Origin: CAZYBU01 sp964645775
GTDB lineage: Bacteria; Spirochaetota; UBA4802; UBA5550
DNA length: 30,718 nt
Reading direction: 5' to 3'
Assembly (NCBI GenBank): GCA_964645775.1
Contig: CAZYBU010000038.1
Location: 1-30,718 of the forward strand
The notes beneath the pieces are model-generated. The model worked only from the letters and a program-made list of their open reading frames with translations, made no database searches and had not been told where the DNA came from. This document shows positions 23,692-30,401 of the stretch, in pieces; the first letter of the stretch is position 1; every line of letters begins with the position of its first letter. The translations under genes were made by a program, and so were the position numbers.

Positions 23692-25275
23692 ATGAGTACC
23701 GTAGACAGGGTAATCATATTCGATACTACACTCCGTGATGGAGAACAGTCCCCCGGATTTTCCATGAACATGGAGGAGAAGCTCCTCTTCGCGGAACAGC
23801 TTGTCCGCCTCGGAGTGGATGTGATCGAGGCCGGCTTTCCGGTCATTTCGCAGGGGGACTTCGACTCGGTTCAAAGAATCGCGAAAAAGGCCCGGGGCGT
23901 ACAGGTGGCCGGCCTGGCACGGGCCCGGGAGAAGGACATCGAGGCGGCGGCAAAGGCCCTCGAGGTAGCGGATAAACCGAGGATTCACACCTTTATTTCA
24001 AGCTCAGATATTCATATCGAGTACCAGTTCCGGAAAACCCGGGAGGAGGTTCTTGACGACGCCGTTAAGGCCGTGAGAAAGGCCATAAGCTACACGGAGA
24101 ACGTGGAGTTCTCACCCATGGACGCCACCCGGAGCGACCTGGTCTATCTTGCCACCATGGTTCAGGCCGTAATCGAGGCGGGGGCGACCACGGTGAACAT
24201 CCCGGATACCGTGGGTTACACCGTGCCTGCGGAGTTCGGCAGGCTGATACAGTATCTTTTTGATAACGTTCCGAACATTAATGACGCCGTTATCTCCGTA
24301 CATTGCCATAATGACCTCGGTATGGCCGTGGCCAATTCTCTGGCCGCGGTAGAGGCCGGCGCCAGGCAGATAGAGTGCACGGTGAACGGAATTGGCGAAA
24401 GAGCGGGTAATACCGCCATGGAAGAGGTGGTCATGGCCATGAAGACCCGGAGTGACCATTACGGGGTTGAAAGCACAATTAACACCCCCCAGATTATGCC
24501 GACCAGCAAACTCCTCACGAACATTACGGGTGTGGCCGTTCAGCCGAACAAGGCCATCGTCGGAGACAACGCCTTTGCCCACGAGTCGGGCATACACCAG
24601 GACGGCGTGCTCAAGCACAAGATGACCTATGAGATTATGCGTCCCGAGGACGTGGGGATCGGGACCTCCAGACTTGTTCTGGGCAAGCACTCCGGCCGTC
24701 ACGCGGTGAAGAACAGGCTGGACGAACTTGGCTTTGAGCTCACGGACGAGGAGATGGATCGCTTTTTCAAGTACTTCAAGTCCCTGGCGGACCGTAAGAA
24801 AGAAGTCTTCGAGGAAGACCTGATCATCCTTGTGGGCGAGGCCATGGAACGGGAAGAACAGAAGCGAAGGTTCAAGGTGACCAACGTGCAGGTATCCACC
24901 GGGCTCTTCTCCCCGCCCATGACAATGGTCACACTCAAGGACCACAAGAAGGGCAACGAGGAGACCTTCGAGGTGGCCCACGGAAATGGCGGCGTGGACG
25001 CGGGAGTCAAGGCCGTGAAGAAGATCACCGGTTCCGAGGCCTATATCCGCTCCTTTAACCTGGTGGCCATCTCCGGTGGAAGCGACGCCCTGGCGGAGGT
25101 CACCTGCACGGTCGTGGAAGATACAGACCACGGTGAGTTCAAGGTCTTCGGCAACGGGGTGAACGTGGACATCACCGTGGCCGGAATTCTCTCCTTCGTG
25201 GACGCGTTGAACAAGATGGAGTACCGGAAGGCCATCGGCAACGGCAAACGAGAGGTGGAGAACGTTACTCTCTGA
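23692..25275 (+). CDS. leuA: 2-isopropylmalate synthase
   Basis: A 527-residue LeuA that condenses 2-oxoisovalerate with acetyl-CoA in the first committed step of leucine synthesis. The TIM-barrel has the DTTLRDGEQSPG signature (residues 11-22), metal ligands His204 and His206 in SVHCHND, and the NGIGERAGN block (232-240). An accessory region HESGIHQDGVLKH follows. Residues about 390-520 form the C-terminal allosteric domain that binds leucine, so feedback inhibition is expected in addition to attenuation. AGGAG lies 7 nt before ATG 23692, so the earlier TTG at 23653 is rejected. No leuB, leuC or leuD follows, so leuA stands alone. Citramalate or homocitrate synthase is a less likely reading given the close match to LeuA1. 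Confidence 0.95.
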   Translation: MSTVDRVIIFDTTLRDGEQSPGFSMNMEEKLLFAEQLVRLGVDVIEAGFPVISQGDFDSVQRIAKKARGVQVAGLARAREKDIEAAAKALEVADKPRIHTFISSSDIHIEYQFRKTREEVLDDAVKAVRKAISYTENVEFSPMDATRSDLVYLATMVQAVIEAGATTVNIPDTVGYTVPAEFGRLIQYLFDNVPNINDAVISVHCHNDLGMAVANSLAAVEAGARQIECTVNGIGERAGNTAMEEVVMAMKTRSDHYGVESTINTPQIMPTSKLLTNITGVAVQPNKAIVGDNAFAHESGIHQDGVLKHKMTYEIMRPEDVGIGTSRLVLGKHSGRHAVKNRLDELGFELTDEEMDRFFKYFKSLADRKKEVFEEDLIILVGEAMEREEQKRRFKVTNVQVSTGLFSPPMTMVTLKDHKKGNEETFEVAHGNGGVDAGVKAVKKITGSEAYIRSFNLVAISGGSDALAEVTCTVVEDTDHGEFKVFGNGVNVDITVAGILSFVDALNKMEYRKAIGNGKREVENVTL

Positions 25276-25313
25276 TTGTGAGGATTACGTATCCAGGCAG
25301 AGTCGGGTTTCGT

Positions 25314-25384
25314 GCTCGACGTTGTCGGAACTTCCCGGTTCCCGGGATTCTTAACATGAGAGTCCCGACTCTGTCGGGATTCAG
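25314..25384 (+). repeat. R1 direct repeat, copy 1 (71 bp)
   Basis: This segment matches 26252-26322 at 68 of 71 positions in the same orientation. It holds an imperfect GGAAC/GTTCC dyad and a stem TCCCGAC-TCT-GTCGGGA. The two copies bracket the toxin-antitoxin pair. Confidence 0.85.
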
Positions 25385-25507
25385 TAACATCCAGGCACAG
25401 TCAGAGTCGAATAACAAAAGAAAACCTCACTGTCAGAATTACCGTCGAAAGAAAGACTATAAGAGATGGTCTTGACTTTCAGGCAAAGATGGGGGTTCTC
25501 GAAGTAC

Positions 25508-25565
25508 CGATAATAAATCGGGACACATCGGGATGCTTCGACGTTGAACAGCACAAGTCTGTGCA
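25508..25565 (+). repeat. R2 dispersed repeat, copy 1
   Basis: This 58-bp segment matches 28718-28775 at 48 of 58 positions in the same orientation. The shared core is AATCGGGACAC followed by CTTC-ACGTTG and CAGCACAAGTCTG. Its CTTC-ACGTTG core resembles the CTC-ACGTTG start of R1, so the two families may be related. Confidence 0.7.
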
Positions 25566-25570
25566 GGGGC

Positions 25571-25588
25571 CGCCGGGTAGCCGGCGGT
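25571..25588. repeat. GC-rich hairpin next to R2 copy 1
   Basis: CCGCCGG (25571-25577) and CCGGCGG (25582-25588) pair perfectly around a GTAG loop. No T-run follows. It is not present beside the other R2 copy. Confidence 0.6.
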
Positions 25589-25622
25589 TCTACCGTGACA
25601 ATGACATTTGCGATCTCTTTTA

Positions 25623-25665
25623 AATGTTGACATAATTACAAACTGTACTACAATGTTTACATAAT
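25623..25665 (+). promoter_or_regulatory. Toxin-antitoxin promoter with direct-repeat operator
   Basis: TTGACA (25627-25632) and TACAAT (25649-25654) are spaced by 16 bp, a strong promoter. A 14-nt sequence AATGTTGACATAAT (25623-25636) recurs with one change at 25652-25665. These direct repeats overlap the -35 and the -10/start codon, which is a plausible binding arrangement for the ribbon-helix-helix antitoxin in autoregulation. Confidence 0.6.
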
Positions 25666-25933
25666 GATATATTACGAGAAGTTAGTTCAGAAGTCGGTTG
25701 CTAAAGGGAATATCCCACAAGAAACAATTCAATTATTCCATCATGCATTCCAATCTCTTGAGCTGACAAAAGATTTAAACCTTTTTGACATTAAACAATT
25801 AAAAGGTGATTTCGAAAGAAAATATTACCGGCTCCGAAAAGGTAAATATAGAGCAATATTCTATATTGAAGATGGAGACTTTTACGTCATATATATCGGC
25901 AAACGAGAGGAGGTATACAAATCATGGGAGTAA
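25664..25933 (+). CDS. RelE/ParE-superfamily toxin
   Basis: An 89-residue protein with the RelE/ParE fold pattern. A helical N-terminus (residues 5-35) is followed by the LKGDFERKYYRLRKGKYRAIFYIE and FYVIYIGKREEVYK strands. Members cleave ribosome-bound mRNA or poison gyrase, and the basic residues in YRLRKGKYR fit RNA binding, so mRNA interference is the better guess. The toxin gene comes first and its 3' end overlaps the antitoxin by 10 nt, a HigBA-like order. Codon use is AT-rich, very unlike the leuA and tetR neighbours, which indicates horizontal acquisition. It lies between R1 direct repeats. Confidence 0.82.
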   Translation: MIYYEKLVQKSVAKGNIPQETIQLFHHAFQSLELTKDLNLFDIKQLKGDFERKYYRLRKGKYRAIFYIEDGDFYVIYIGKREEVYKSWE

Positions 25934-26145
25934 CATCAATTCGTCTGAATGAAAAAGAAGAAGAATTACTTAATACACTCAAAGAACATTACAATTGCGA
26001 TGCGTCAACTTTGATTAAAAAGTCACTTTGGGAAATGTACGAAGATATTAGAGACTTTGAAATTGTTGAAGATTTTGAGAATCGTGATAAGAAGAACAAG
26101 ACTGAATTTATGTCTTTCGACAAATTTATTAAGGGTACAAGTTAA
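25924..26145 (+). CDS. Ribbon-helix-helix antitoxin
   Basis: A 73-residue acidic protein. The N-terminal part (TSIRLNEKEEELLNTLKEHYNCDASTLIKKSLWEMYED) fits a ribbon-helix-helix DNA-binding domain of the RelB/DUF6290 type, and the C-terminal part is charged and probably wraps the toxin. AGGAGG at 25908-25913, inside the toxin gene, serves its start. The 10-nt overlap with the toxin indicates coupled translation. It should neutralise the upstream RelE/ParE toxin and repress the shared promoter. Confidence 0.8.
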   Translation: MGVTSIRLNEKEEELLNTLKEHYNCDASTLIKKSLWEMYEDIRDFEIVEDFENRDKKNKTEFMSFDKFIKGTS

Positions 26146-26226
26146 ACATCATCTACCAGATTTAACCCTGTGACACAACTGAGAGTAAATATAAATACCA
26201 TACATGATACGTTACCATCATCAAAA

Positions 26227-26246
26227 CGCTCAGCGATAGATGAGCG
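26227..26246. terminator. Hairpin downstream of the antitoxin
   Basis: CGCTCA (26227-26232) and TGAGCG (26241-26246) form a 6-bp stem with an 8-nt loop immediately before R1 copy 2. No T-run follows, so a terminator role is uncertain. Confidence 0.3.
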
Positions 26247-26251
26247 CGCCA

Positions 26252-26322
26252 GCTCAACGTTGTCGGAACTTCCCGGTTCCCGGGATTCTTAACATGAGAG
26301 TCCCGACTCAGTCGGAATTCAG
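26252..26322 (+). repeat. R1 direct repeat, copy 2 (71 bp)
   Basis: It matches 25314-25384 at 68 of 71 positions. The right end runs into the tetR gene: the minus-strand TGA stop (26321-26319) lies inside the repeat, so this copy fixes the 3' end of that gene. Confidence 0.85.
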
Positions 26323-26963
26323 GGAAGACTATCTTCATCCAAACAGGTAATCACTCCAGCAAGAACGCGGCCCAGCTTCTTCATGCGGGCCGCCGATTCC
26401 TCTTCGCTTCGGCCCGGATACCTGCGGAAGGTTATGAGGATACCGTTCAGGTTCGAGAAGAAGTAATGGGTTACAAGCCGCGTCTTTCGGGCAAAGCCCA
26501 TGGCGGCGAACATGGAGTCCAGCGCCTCGAAAAGCCGACGCATGGTGTCATTCAGCCGTTCCGTGGACTCGGCCTGAAGGTCGCCGTGGATCATGAACTG
26601 GGTCATCATTTGAAAGTAGGCCTCCCTCCCCACCAGGAAATCGAGGAAGGTGTCGATGACATCCTCCAGGGCCTTTTCCTTCTTATCTTCAATAACAGTT
26701 TCAATCCGCTCAATAAGGCTCACCGAGTTCCGCACGGCCGATTCGATGAAAAGGGACTCCTGGTTCGGATAGTAGGTGTATATGGATGACGCGGAGATAC
26801 CGGCTTTCCGTGCGATCTCCCGCATACTGACCCGGTCAAAGGGCTCGCTGGCGAAGAGTTCCTCCGCGGCCTGGAGAATCAGTTCCTTCCGCCTCTCCCG
26901 TTCCTCTTCCCGTAACCTGCTCAGGGTGCCTGCCGGCTCCGCATTCGCATTCTCTTTGTTCAT
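26319..26963 (-). CDS. TetR-family transcriptional regulator
   Basis: A 214-residue TetR-type repressor. The N-terminal DNA-binding domain includes ILQAAEELFASEPFDRVSMREIARKAGISASSIYTYYPNQESLF (about residues 29-72) with the recognition helix at 57-65. The remainder is the ligand-binding and dimerisation domain. It is transcribed away from an acyl-CoA dehydrogenase gene, so it probably controls that gene and itself, with an acyl-CoA or fatty acid ligand by analogy. The start at 26963 has a nearby AGGATA sequence; the longer frame to 27335 runs antisense into the dehydrogenase and is rejected. The last codons and stop come from R1 copy 2, so the native C-terminus may have been replaced by a few residues. 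Confidence 0.88.
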   Translation of the reverse strand: MNKENANAEPAGTLSRLREEERERRKELILQAAEELFASEPFDRVSMREIARKAGISASSIYTYYPNQESLFIESAVRNSVSLIERIETVIEDKKEKALEDVIDTFLDFLVGREAYFQMMTQFMIHGDLQAESTERLNDTMRRLFEALDSMFAAMGFARKTRLVTHYFFSNLNGILITFRRYPGRSEEESAARMKKLGRVLAGVITCLDEDSLP

Positions 26964-27030
26964 TCGGTATCCTGCCTTATTGTGAGATATGATGACCGCA
27001 TACCCCTGCCGGCGCAAGCATAAATAGTGA

Positions 27031-27062
27031 TTGACAGGATGAACAGTGTTTAATATATTAAA
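27031..27062 (+). promoter_or_regulatory. Promoter of the acyl-CoA dehydrogenase with overlapping palindromic operator
   Basis: TTGACA (27031-27036) and TATATT (27054-27059) are 17 bp apart, close to consensus. A perfect 14-bp palindrome, TTTAATATATTAAA (27049-27062), covers the -10. It is a natural candidate operator for the divergent TetR regulator. Confidence 0.65.
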
Positions 27063-27086
27063 TGGTGTTCCCGCGGGAGGTAAATC

Positions 27087-28700
27087 ATGAACGGACCGGA
27101 TCGAAACAACCCCTACAGCTTCCAGGAGTACCTGGACTGGCGCAACAACGTCGACTACTACGCGGACGACACCTTCTTCCAGGAGGTTCTTAGATATTAT
27201 ACGGGAGCCGAATTCGATACCCTGGACCGGGAGGCCCGGGAGGTCTCGAAAAAGGCGTCCAGGAAGTGGCGGGAGATCGCCGACGAGATTGCCCAACCGG
27301 AGAAGAGACCCTGGATGCAGCATTACGACGGTCACGGCAACCGGATCGACCGGATCGTGCGCCCGGCGGAACTGCTGGAGATGGAGAGGGAGGTCTTTTC
27401 AGAGGGGATATTCTCGGAGACCGCCTCGCCCTGGACCCGGCTGGTGAAGATGTACCTCATCTACCAGAACGGCGAGGCCTGCATCGCCTGCCCCCTGGTC
27501 TGCACCGAGGGACTGGTGGAGATCGTGAGCCGGTATCCCGACTCGCCGGAACTGAAGCATATTCTCAGGCACTGTCGGGAGGGTATAGACGGTGATTTCG
27601 CCATAGGCGCGCAGTACCTTTCCGAGATCCAGGGAGGCTCAGACGTTGGGGCCAACCTGCTGGAGGCCGTGGAAGATGAGGAGGGATGGCGGCTCTACGG
27701 AACCAAGTTTTTCTGCTCGGCAACCCACGCGGACTACGCCTGCGTAACGGCCAAGCCGGCAGGATCGGACAAGGTGGCCCTCTTCGTGGTACCTTCCTGG
27801 CTGCCGGGCGACAGGGAGAAAGAGAAACGGAACGGCTACACCATAGACCGGATCAAGTGGAAGATGGGGACCTCGGAGCTTACCACGGCCGAGCTTACCT
27901 TTAACGGGACCGTGGCCTACCCGGTCGGTCCTCTTGAGAGGGGCCTGGCCAACGTGGTCGGTATCGTGCTGACCTACTCCCGGCTTACCGTGGGACTGTC
28001 GGCGGCCGCGTCCATGACCCGTGCGGCCCGGGAGGTGAAGAAGTACGCCGGGTTCCGGGAGGCCTTCGGCATGCCTATTGGGAACTTTCCCCTGCTGGCC
28101 GGCCAGATCGAAGAGATCGACCGGGCGGCGAAGCGGACCACGGCCGGCGCCTTTCGGCTCTACCGGGAGTTTATCGACATGGGAGGCAGGCTCCGGGGCG
28201 GCCTGAAATCTGACGAGCCCCTTGACGAGAGAAAAAAGAACTTCCGGTTCCGGGAGCTGGTCATGCTGCAGAAGATCACCGGGGCATGGGACAGCACGGA
28301 GACCCTCCATAACGCCATGAGCGTGCTGGGAGGCCACGGTGTCATGGAAGATTTCTCCAGTCTGCCCCGGCTTTACAGGGATTCAGCCGTGAACGAGCTC
28401 TGGGAAGGCCCCCGGAACGTTCTTCTCACCCAGATTCACAGGGATATGCAGAGGGTTGCGGAATGGTATCCGCCCGGAGAGTTGGTGGCTGATATCCTGG
28501 AAGGGGTGGATGAAGAGAAGGTTGAGACCTTCAGCCGGGAGGCGGAGGAGCTGATAGGCCACCCGAACCTATTCCAGATGGACGAGGCCACCCTGGACGT
28601 TTGCCGCCGATGGGACCGCTTCTGCCACGAGCTCTTCCACGCCTACCAGGAACAGGCCATGGCCCGGGTGTTGAGCGGGGATCGTGTTGTTGCGGGGTAG
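27087..28700 (+). CDS. Acyl-CoA dehydrogenase family protein (AidB-like length)
   Basis: A 537-residue flavoprotein of the acyl-CoA dehydrogenase superfamily. It has a long N-terminal helical domain, a middle beta domain with FAIGAQYLSEIQGGSDVGAN and WRLYGTKFFCSATHADY, and a C-terminal domain with VLGGHGVMEDFSSLPRLYRDSAVNELWEGPRNV. The ELWEGPRNV block corresponds to the region of the catalytic glutamate in the family. Size and motifs resemble the AidB/long acyl-CoA dehydrogenase branch rather than short-chain enzymes. The exact acyl substrate is unknown. GGGAGG precedes the ATG. It is a single gene divergent from the TetR regulator, and a promoter with an overlapping palindrome lies in the shared spacer. 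Confidence 0.88.
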   Translation: MNGPDRNNPYSFQEYLDWRNNVDYYADDTFFQEVLRYYTGAEFDTLDREAREVSKKASRKWREIADEIAQPEKRPWMQHYDGHGNRIDRIVRPAELLEMEREVFSEGIFSETASPWTRLVKMYLIYQNGEACIACPLVCTEGLVEIVSRYPDSPELKHILRHCREGIDGDFAIGAQYLSEIQGGSDVGANLLEAVEDEEGWRLYGTKFFCSATHADYACVTAKPAGSDKVALFVVPSWLPGDREKEKRNGYTIDRIKWKMGTSELTTAELTFNGTVAYPVGPLERGLANVVGIVLTYSRLTVGLSAAASMTRAAREVKKYAGFREAFGMPIGNFPLLAGQIEEIDRAAKRTTAGAFRLYREFIDMGGRLRGGLKSDEPLDERKKNFRFRELVMLQKITGAWDSTETLHNAMSVLGGHGVMEDFSSLPRLYRDSAVNELWEGPRNVLLTQIHRDMQRVAEWYPPGELVADILEGVDEEKVETFSREAEELIGHPNLFQMDEATLDVCRRWDRFCHELFHAYQEQAMARVLSGDRVVAG

Positions 28701-28712
28701 GAGGTTTACCCG

Positions 28713-28775
28713 GTGTCCCGATAAAAAATCGGGACACGCTGGAACGCTTCAACGTTGCTCAGCACAAGTCTGCGC
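28713..28775 (+). repeat. R2 dispersed repeat, copy 2, with a strong hairpin
   Basis: The 58-bp match to 25508-25565 starts at 28718. In this copy GTGTCCCGAT (28713-28722) pairs perfectly with ATCGGGACAC (28728-28737) around five A residues. The hairpin lies 13 nt after the acyl-CoA dehydrogenase stop and could end its mRNA, although no T-run follows. Confidence 0.7.
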
Positions 28776-28905
28776 GAGGAAGAGTTAAAACTGATATGGA
28801 ACAGAACGAAATTTATCAGTAGAACCTTCCCTGTCACAGTTTACTATTATTGCCCGATTACCTGCTGGCAGAACCCCTTTAAAAAATACCCTGTCATGCA
28901 GTTAC

Positions 28906-29193
28906 TCACAAAATCGGGCATCTCTGCGCGCTGGCTTCATCACACACGGCTATTACATAGGTAAACAATGAACCATTTTTAAAAAGAGTAAACACGTCTT
29001 TTGTCTGGTTGCCTGATATATCGATACCAGCTTCTTTCATAACCTGCACGGCAAGTGGATTCAATTCCCCGGGCTCAAAGCCCGCGCTTACCACGTCAAA
29101 ACGATCACCTGCGATCTCTTTCAGAAAGGCCTCAGCCATCTGGCTTCGTGCCGCGTTATGCACACATACAAACAATACCCTTGTTTTTTCTTT
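28906..29193 (-). pseudogene. Truncated low-molecular-weight arsenate reductase (ArsC, thioredoxin-dependent type)
   Basis: The frame encodes KTRVLFVCVHNAARSQMAEAFL, with the CX5R phosphate/arsenate loop (Cys-Val-His-Asn-Ala-Ala-Arg), and later YVIAVCDEASAQRCPIL before a stop. The normal family continues for about 40 more residues, including an HWGF-DP block that is absent in all frames downstream. No ATG starts the frame: a GGAGGAG sequence is followed by ATA in another frame, and TTG at 29175 would remove the first strand. Both ends are therefore damaged. It lies on the minus strand after the ACR3 and radical SAM genes, the expected place for arsC in an arsenic operon. An active truncated protein seems unlikely. 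Confidence 0.72.
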
Positions 29194-29285
29194 ATGTTTT
29201 TCTCCTCCAGGTATAATTCTTAATTACTATGGCACACCTGTTAAAGAAAAGTGAAGAAATCATTAATGCATTATAAAGACATCCA

Positions 29286-30377
29286 TCATGGACAGATCAC
29301 GATATCCTTTGCCCACAGGCATTCACCGCATGGTGTTTCATGGCTGAAACAATCCTGATGCTGCTCGGTACGATGGTAACACATGTCAGGCTCAAAACAG
29401 ATGGAACATTCCGGAAACTCGTAGTAATTGAATTCATCCCTTAAGGTGGTAAATTCTTTATCATTCCATATCTCCAACAGGGATGCGGTTTGGATATTTC
29501 CCGGGTCATAGCGTTGATGAAGCCGGGGTGATCCGAAATACCACGCCGGGTGGGTATACGCCAGTTCGGGACAGGGAGCCACTGTCCCTTCTGATGTCAC
29601 GAATACGGTACCCCTTTCAATAAAGGGGCACCGTCGTAACACGTCGGCGCGGTTGTTTCCTGTCCGGATGGGAAACACTCGCCTCTCCTTTTTCAACAGC
29701 TTCTCCAGGTCGGTACTGTTCTTCCCGTCCACCGTGTATAGTATCTCATCTTTCATTGACCCATCGTAAGGGAAGAGATTGGTAACAATAAACTCTTCGG
29801 CCCCCAGTGAACCTGCATGCCTGATTATTCGGGGGATGTCTTTCACGTTGCTTTTTGTTGCCACGGTTTCAACACCGATTACGGGAAGGGTGTTACCCGT
29901 TCGTGCTTTACAGTCGGCAAGCAGCTTCACAGCCCTGCCGGAATCATCAGAACCGGTTCCCTTTCGGATAAGGGGACGGGTACCCGCAAGGTCATCGATG
30001 GACACGTAGACCGCGTGAACGGGGATGTCTGCCAGCATTTGGGCGGTTGCTTCATCAAGCATGAGGCCGTTGGTAACCAGGTATATGTCAACATCCAGCC
30101 GGGAAAGCTGTTCAATGTGCCAGTTGAAATCGGGGGTGCATAAAGCCTCCCCAAATCCAAGCAGCACAACCCGCTGTAAAGAATGAAGGGTTCGTGCCTG
30201 CCGGATAAACCTCTTCATCAGCTGCCGGCTGAAATGACGCTGACTGAAGCCTTCAATTGAATTCCTCACGCAGGTGGTGCACGAGAGGTTGCAGGCGGTT
30301 GAAAGTTCAAGGTATACCTGCGTCACCTCGTCTGACACGTATTGCCGTTCTGATCTTCCTATCCACTCAAATAGCAC
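29286..30377 (-). CDS. Radical SAM enzyme with SPASM-like auxiliary cluster domain
   Basis: A 363-residue radical SAM protein. Cys29, Cys33 and Cys36 (CNLSCTTC) bind the SAM cluster. LGFGEALCTP fits the GGE-like motif, and the TNG and VSIDD strands follow. The C-terminal part has many cysteines (TVAPCPEL, FPECSICFEPDMC, CGECLWAKDIVICP), the SPASM/twitch pattern for auxiliary clusters. The closing CGECLWA-CP pattern is like that of the tungsten-cofactor-oxidoreductase radical SAM maturase group, from memory and unverified. The start is GTG at 30377, 24 nt after the ACR3 stop, so it is in the arsenic operon. Its substrate is unknown: an arsenic-modifying role is suggested by position, a peptide-maturation role by the SPASM domain. 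Confidence 0.8.
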   Translation of the reverse strand: MLFEWIGRSERQYVSDEVTQVYLELSTACNLSCTTCVRNSIEGFSQRHFSRQLMKRFIRQARTLHSLQRVVLLGFGEALCTPDFNWHIEQLSRLDVDIYLVTNGLMLDEATAQMLADIPVHAVYVSIDDLAGTRPLIRKGTGSDDSGRAVKLLADCKARTGNTLPVIGVETVATKSNVKDIPRIIRHAGSLGAEEFIVTNLFPYDGSMKDEILYTVDGKNSTDLEKLLKKERRVFPIRTGNNRADVLRRCPFIERGTVFVTSEGTVAPCPELAYTHPAWYFGSPRLHQRYDPGNIQTASLLEIWNDKEFTTLRDEFNYYEFPECSICFEPDMCYHRTEQHQDCFSHETPCGECLWAKDIVICP

Positions 30378-30401
30378 TGGTTCATATCTTCCTGGTAACA
30401 G

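Larger units (their letters stand above)
25276..25663. other. Repeat-rich spacer between leuA and the toxin gene
   Basis: No gene. It contains R1 copy 1 (25314-25384), R2 copy 1 (25508-25565), a GC-rich hairpin (25571-25588) and the toxin-antitoxin promoter (25627-25654). Just outside R1, the short motif ATCCAGGCA occurs on both sides (near 25290 and near 25388), a possible footprint of duplication. Confidence 0.6.

Noticed and set aside
24112..25131. 339-codon minus-strand frame inside leuA
   Set aside because: Antisense shadow of leuA, with no ribosome binding site and a His/Gly/Val-rich composition typical of such shadows.
25314..26322. R1 repeats as integron attC sites or phage attachment sites
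   Set aside because: No integrase or recombinase gene in the window, and the conserved core triplets of attC sites are not clearly arranged. Kept only as direct repeats.
27639..28337. 232-codon minus-strand frame inside the acyl-CoA dehydrogenase
   Set aside because: Antisense to a well-conserved flavoprotein domain; no independent support.
25314..28775. CRISPR array from the repeated segments
   Set aside because: Only two copies of each repeat, spaced about 0.9 and 3.2 kb apart with genes between, and no cas genes.
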